Source of the DNA: an uncultured Polymorphobacter sp. | GTDB lineage: Bacteria; Pseudomonadota; Alphaproteobacteria; Sphingomonadales; Sphingomonadaceae | Length of the DNA: 6,467 bases | Assembly (NCBI GenBank): GCA_937894055.1 | Contig: CALDHQ010000669.1 | Span: 1 to 6,467 of the forward strand | Direction: 5' to 3' | In this document: piece by piece, positions 5,650-6,467 of the stretch | Layout of the letters: each line of letters begins with the position of its first letter | How positions within the stretch are numbered: the first letter of the stretch is position 1 | The notes under the pieces: model-generated | The model's database searches: none | Told to the model about the DNA's origin: nothing | Seen by the model: the letters and a program-made list of their open reading frames with translations, nothing else | Position numbers and translations under genes: made by a program

Positions 5650-6467
5650 TCAGCGCGACAGGACCGAGATTGCGCAGACGGCCTCCTCGATGCCCCACAG
5701 GCCGCCGCCGTTTTCGGCAACGGCAACGCGTGGCCCGTCGACTTGTCGTTTTCCCGCCTCGCCGCGCAATTGCATCACCAGTTCGAAAATCTGCGCGAGT
5801 CCCGTTGCCCCGATCGGATGCCCCTTGCTTTCAAGGCCGCCTGATGGATTGACCGGCGTGCGGCCTCCGAGACTGGTCTGACCGCGCAGCGCCGCTTCGC
5901 CGCCAAGCCCGCGTGGGCATAGTCCGAGGTTTTCGACCTGGATGACTTCGCCCACCGCGGTCGCGTCATGGACTTCGGCAACGTCGATGTCTTCGGAGCC
6001 GATTGATGCGGCCTCGAAGGCCTTGAGCGCGGTCACGCGGCCGATGTGCCGTTCAAGGTCGTCGGGGTGTCGGTCCACCGACGTGCCGAGAACACAGGCG
6101 CGCAGTTCAACCGCGCGGGCGTGCGCGCCAAGCCGGCGCAGGCCGGCCTCGGTGCACAGTATCGCCGCTGCCGCGCCGTCGCTGACGGGGGCGCACATCG
6201 GCAGGGTGAGCGGCCAGACGATTGGGCGATCGGCAAGCACCTCGGCGGTCGTGTATCTGCGGCGATATTGGGCCCGTTCGTTGTGGACGGAATGGGCATG
6301 GTTCTTGGCCGCGACGGCGGCGAACTGCTCTGCCGTTGAACCATAAAGTCGCATGTGCTGGCGCGCGAAGGCGGCGTAGATGTCCATGAACACGCTACGG
6401 CGTGGCGCCGGTGGCGGCAGCGCCGCGTCATCCATGCCGCCAAGCGCCAGAAGTGCCGCGCGGCTAT
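5650..6467 (-). CDS. Thiolase-superfamily protein (SCP2/lipid-transfer type acetyl-CoA acetyltransferase), 5' part outside window
   Basis: The visible 271 residues are the C-terminal two thirds of a roughly 380-400-aa thiolase-like enzyme; the frame runs off the right edge without a start. Recognisable segments are FMDIYAAFARQHM (about 26-38), AAVAAKNHAHSVHN (50-62), PMCAPVSDGAAA (89-100), VAEVHDAT (162-169), PVNPSGGLESKGHPIGATG (204-222) with the conserved GHP histidine, and the tail ENGGGLWGIEEAVCAI (251-266). Such enzymes cleave or form the C-C bond of 3-ketoacyl-CoA; lipid-transfer relatives act in sterol and aromatic side-chain breakdown. The HDCF motif of SCP2 thiolases reads HDAT here (166-169), so the Cys expected there is missing. 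The N-terminal nucleophile Cys region is not visible. It is the promoter-proximal survivor of an operon whose next genes (SDR, ALDH) are fragments. Confidence 0.9.
   Translation of the reverse strand, partial: SRAALLALGGMDDAALPPPAPRRSVFMDIYAAFARQHMRLYGSTAEQFAAVAAKNHAHSVHNERAQYRRRYTTAEVLADRPIVWPLTLPMCAPVSDGAAAAILCTEAGLRRLGAHARAVELRACVLGTSVDRHPDDLERHIGRVTALKAFEAASIGSEDIDVAEVHDATAVGEVIQVENLGLCPRGLGGEAALRGQTSLGGRTPVNPSGGLESKGHPIGATGLAQIFELVMQLRGEAGKRQVDGPRVAVAENGGGLWGIEEAVCAISVLSR

Noticed and set aside
5371..5881. Several plus-strand ORFs opposite the SDR remnant and the thiolase
   Set aside because: All are antisense to segments with clear family motifs and show no recognisable protein features.

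Overview
The window looks like a chromosomal stretch of a high-GC alphaproteobacterium, most likely a sphingomonad (Sphingomonadales). The basis is the GC-rich codon use, the flagellin type, the dispersed-repeat style hairpins (GGATTCCCGC... and GCCTCCGGCGGGC...), and a remnant degradative operon of the thiolase / SDR / aldehyde dehydrogenase kind. Genus assignment is inference; no marker gene fixes it.

Layout. (1) 2-1567 (+): a 5'-partial open frame of two unrelated halves. The first half is the C-terminal part of a repeat-rich c-type cytochrome protein with a CAVCH heme motif. The second half is a DUF1254/DUF1214 protein lacking its N-terminus. They join in frame around a shared G-N...VGPD segment (about 600-630), and lysine codon use changes abruptly at that point. 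(2) 1575-1731: a large nested inverted repeat between two convergent genes, doubling as a bidirectional terminator. (3) 1735-2412 (-): a small RluA-type pseudouridine synthase without an S4 domain. (4) 2524-4716 (+): an unusually long flagellin (730 aa) with conserved D0/D1 ends and a central region containing a duplicated module, followed by a hairpin terminator with a GCAA loop (4745-4772). (5) 4878-4968 (+): tRNA-Ser(GGA) with an encoded CCA. (6) 4969-5560: decayed sequence immediately 3' of the tRNA, holding a truncated aldehyde dehydrogenase N-terminus and a truncated short-chain dehydrogenase C-terminus, both on the minus strand. (7) 5650-6467 (-): the C-terminal 271 residues of an SCP2/lipid-transfer type thiolase whose start lies beyond the right edge.

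How the parts relate. The thiolase, SDR and ALDH pieces share strand and order, so they look like one former acyl-CoA/aldehyde catabolic operon running leftward toward the tRNA. It has been eroded by deletions at its tRNA-proximal end. The flagellin and the pseudouridine synthase are divergent neighbours with no evident functional link. No flagellar assembly genes accompany the flagellin. I see no CRISPR array, intact insertion sequence or intact integrase. The best candidates for something undescribed are the fused gene at the left edge (a real recombination product or an assembly chimera) and the gene graveyard next to the tRNA.
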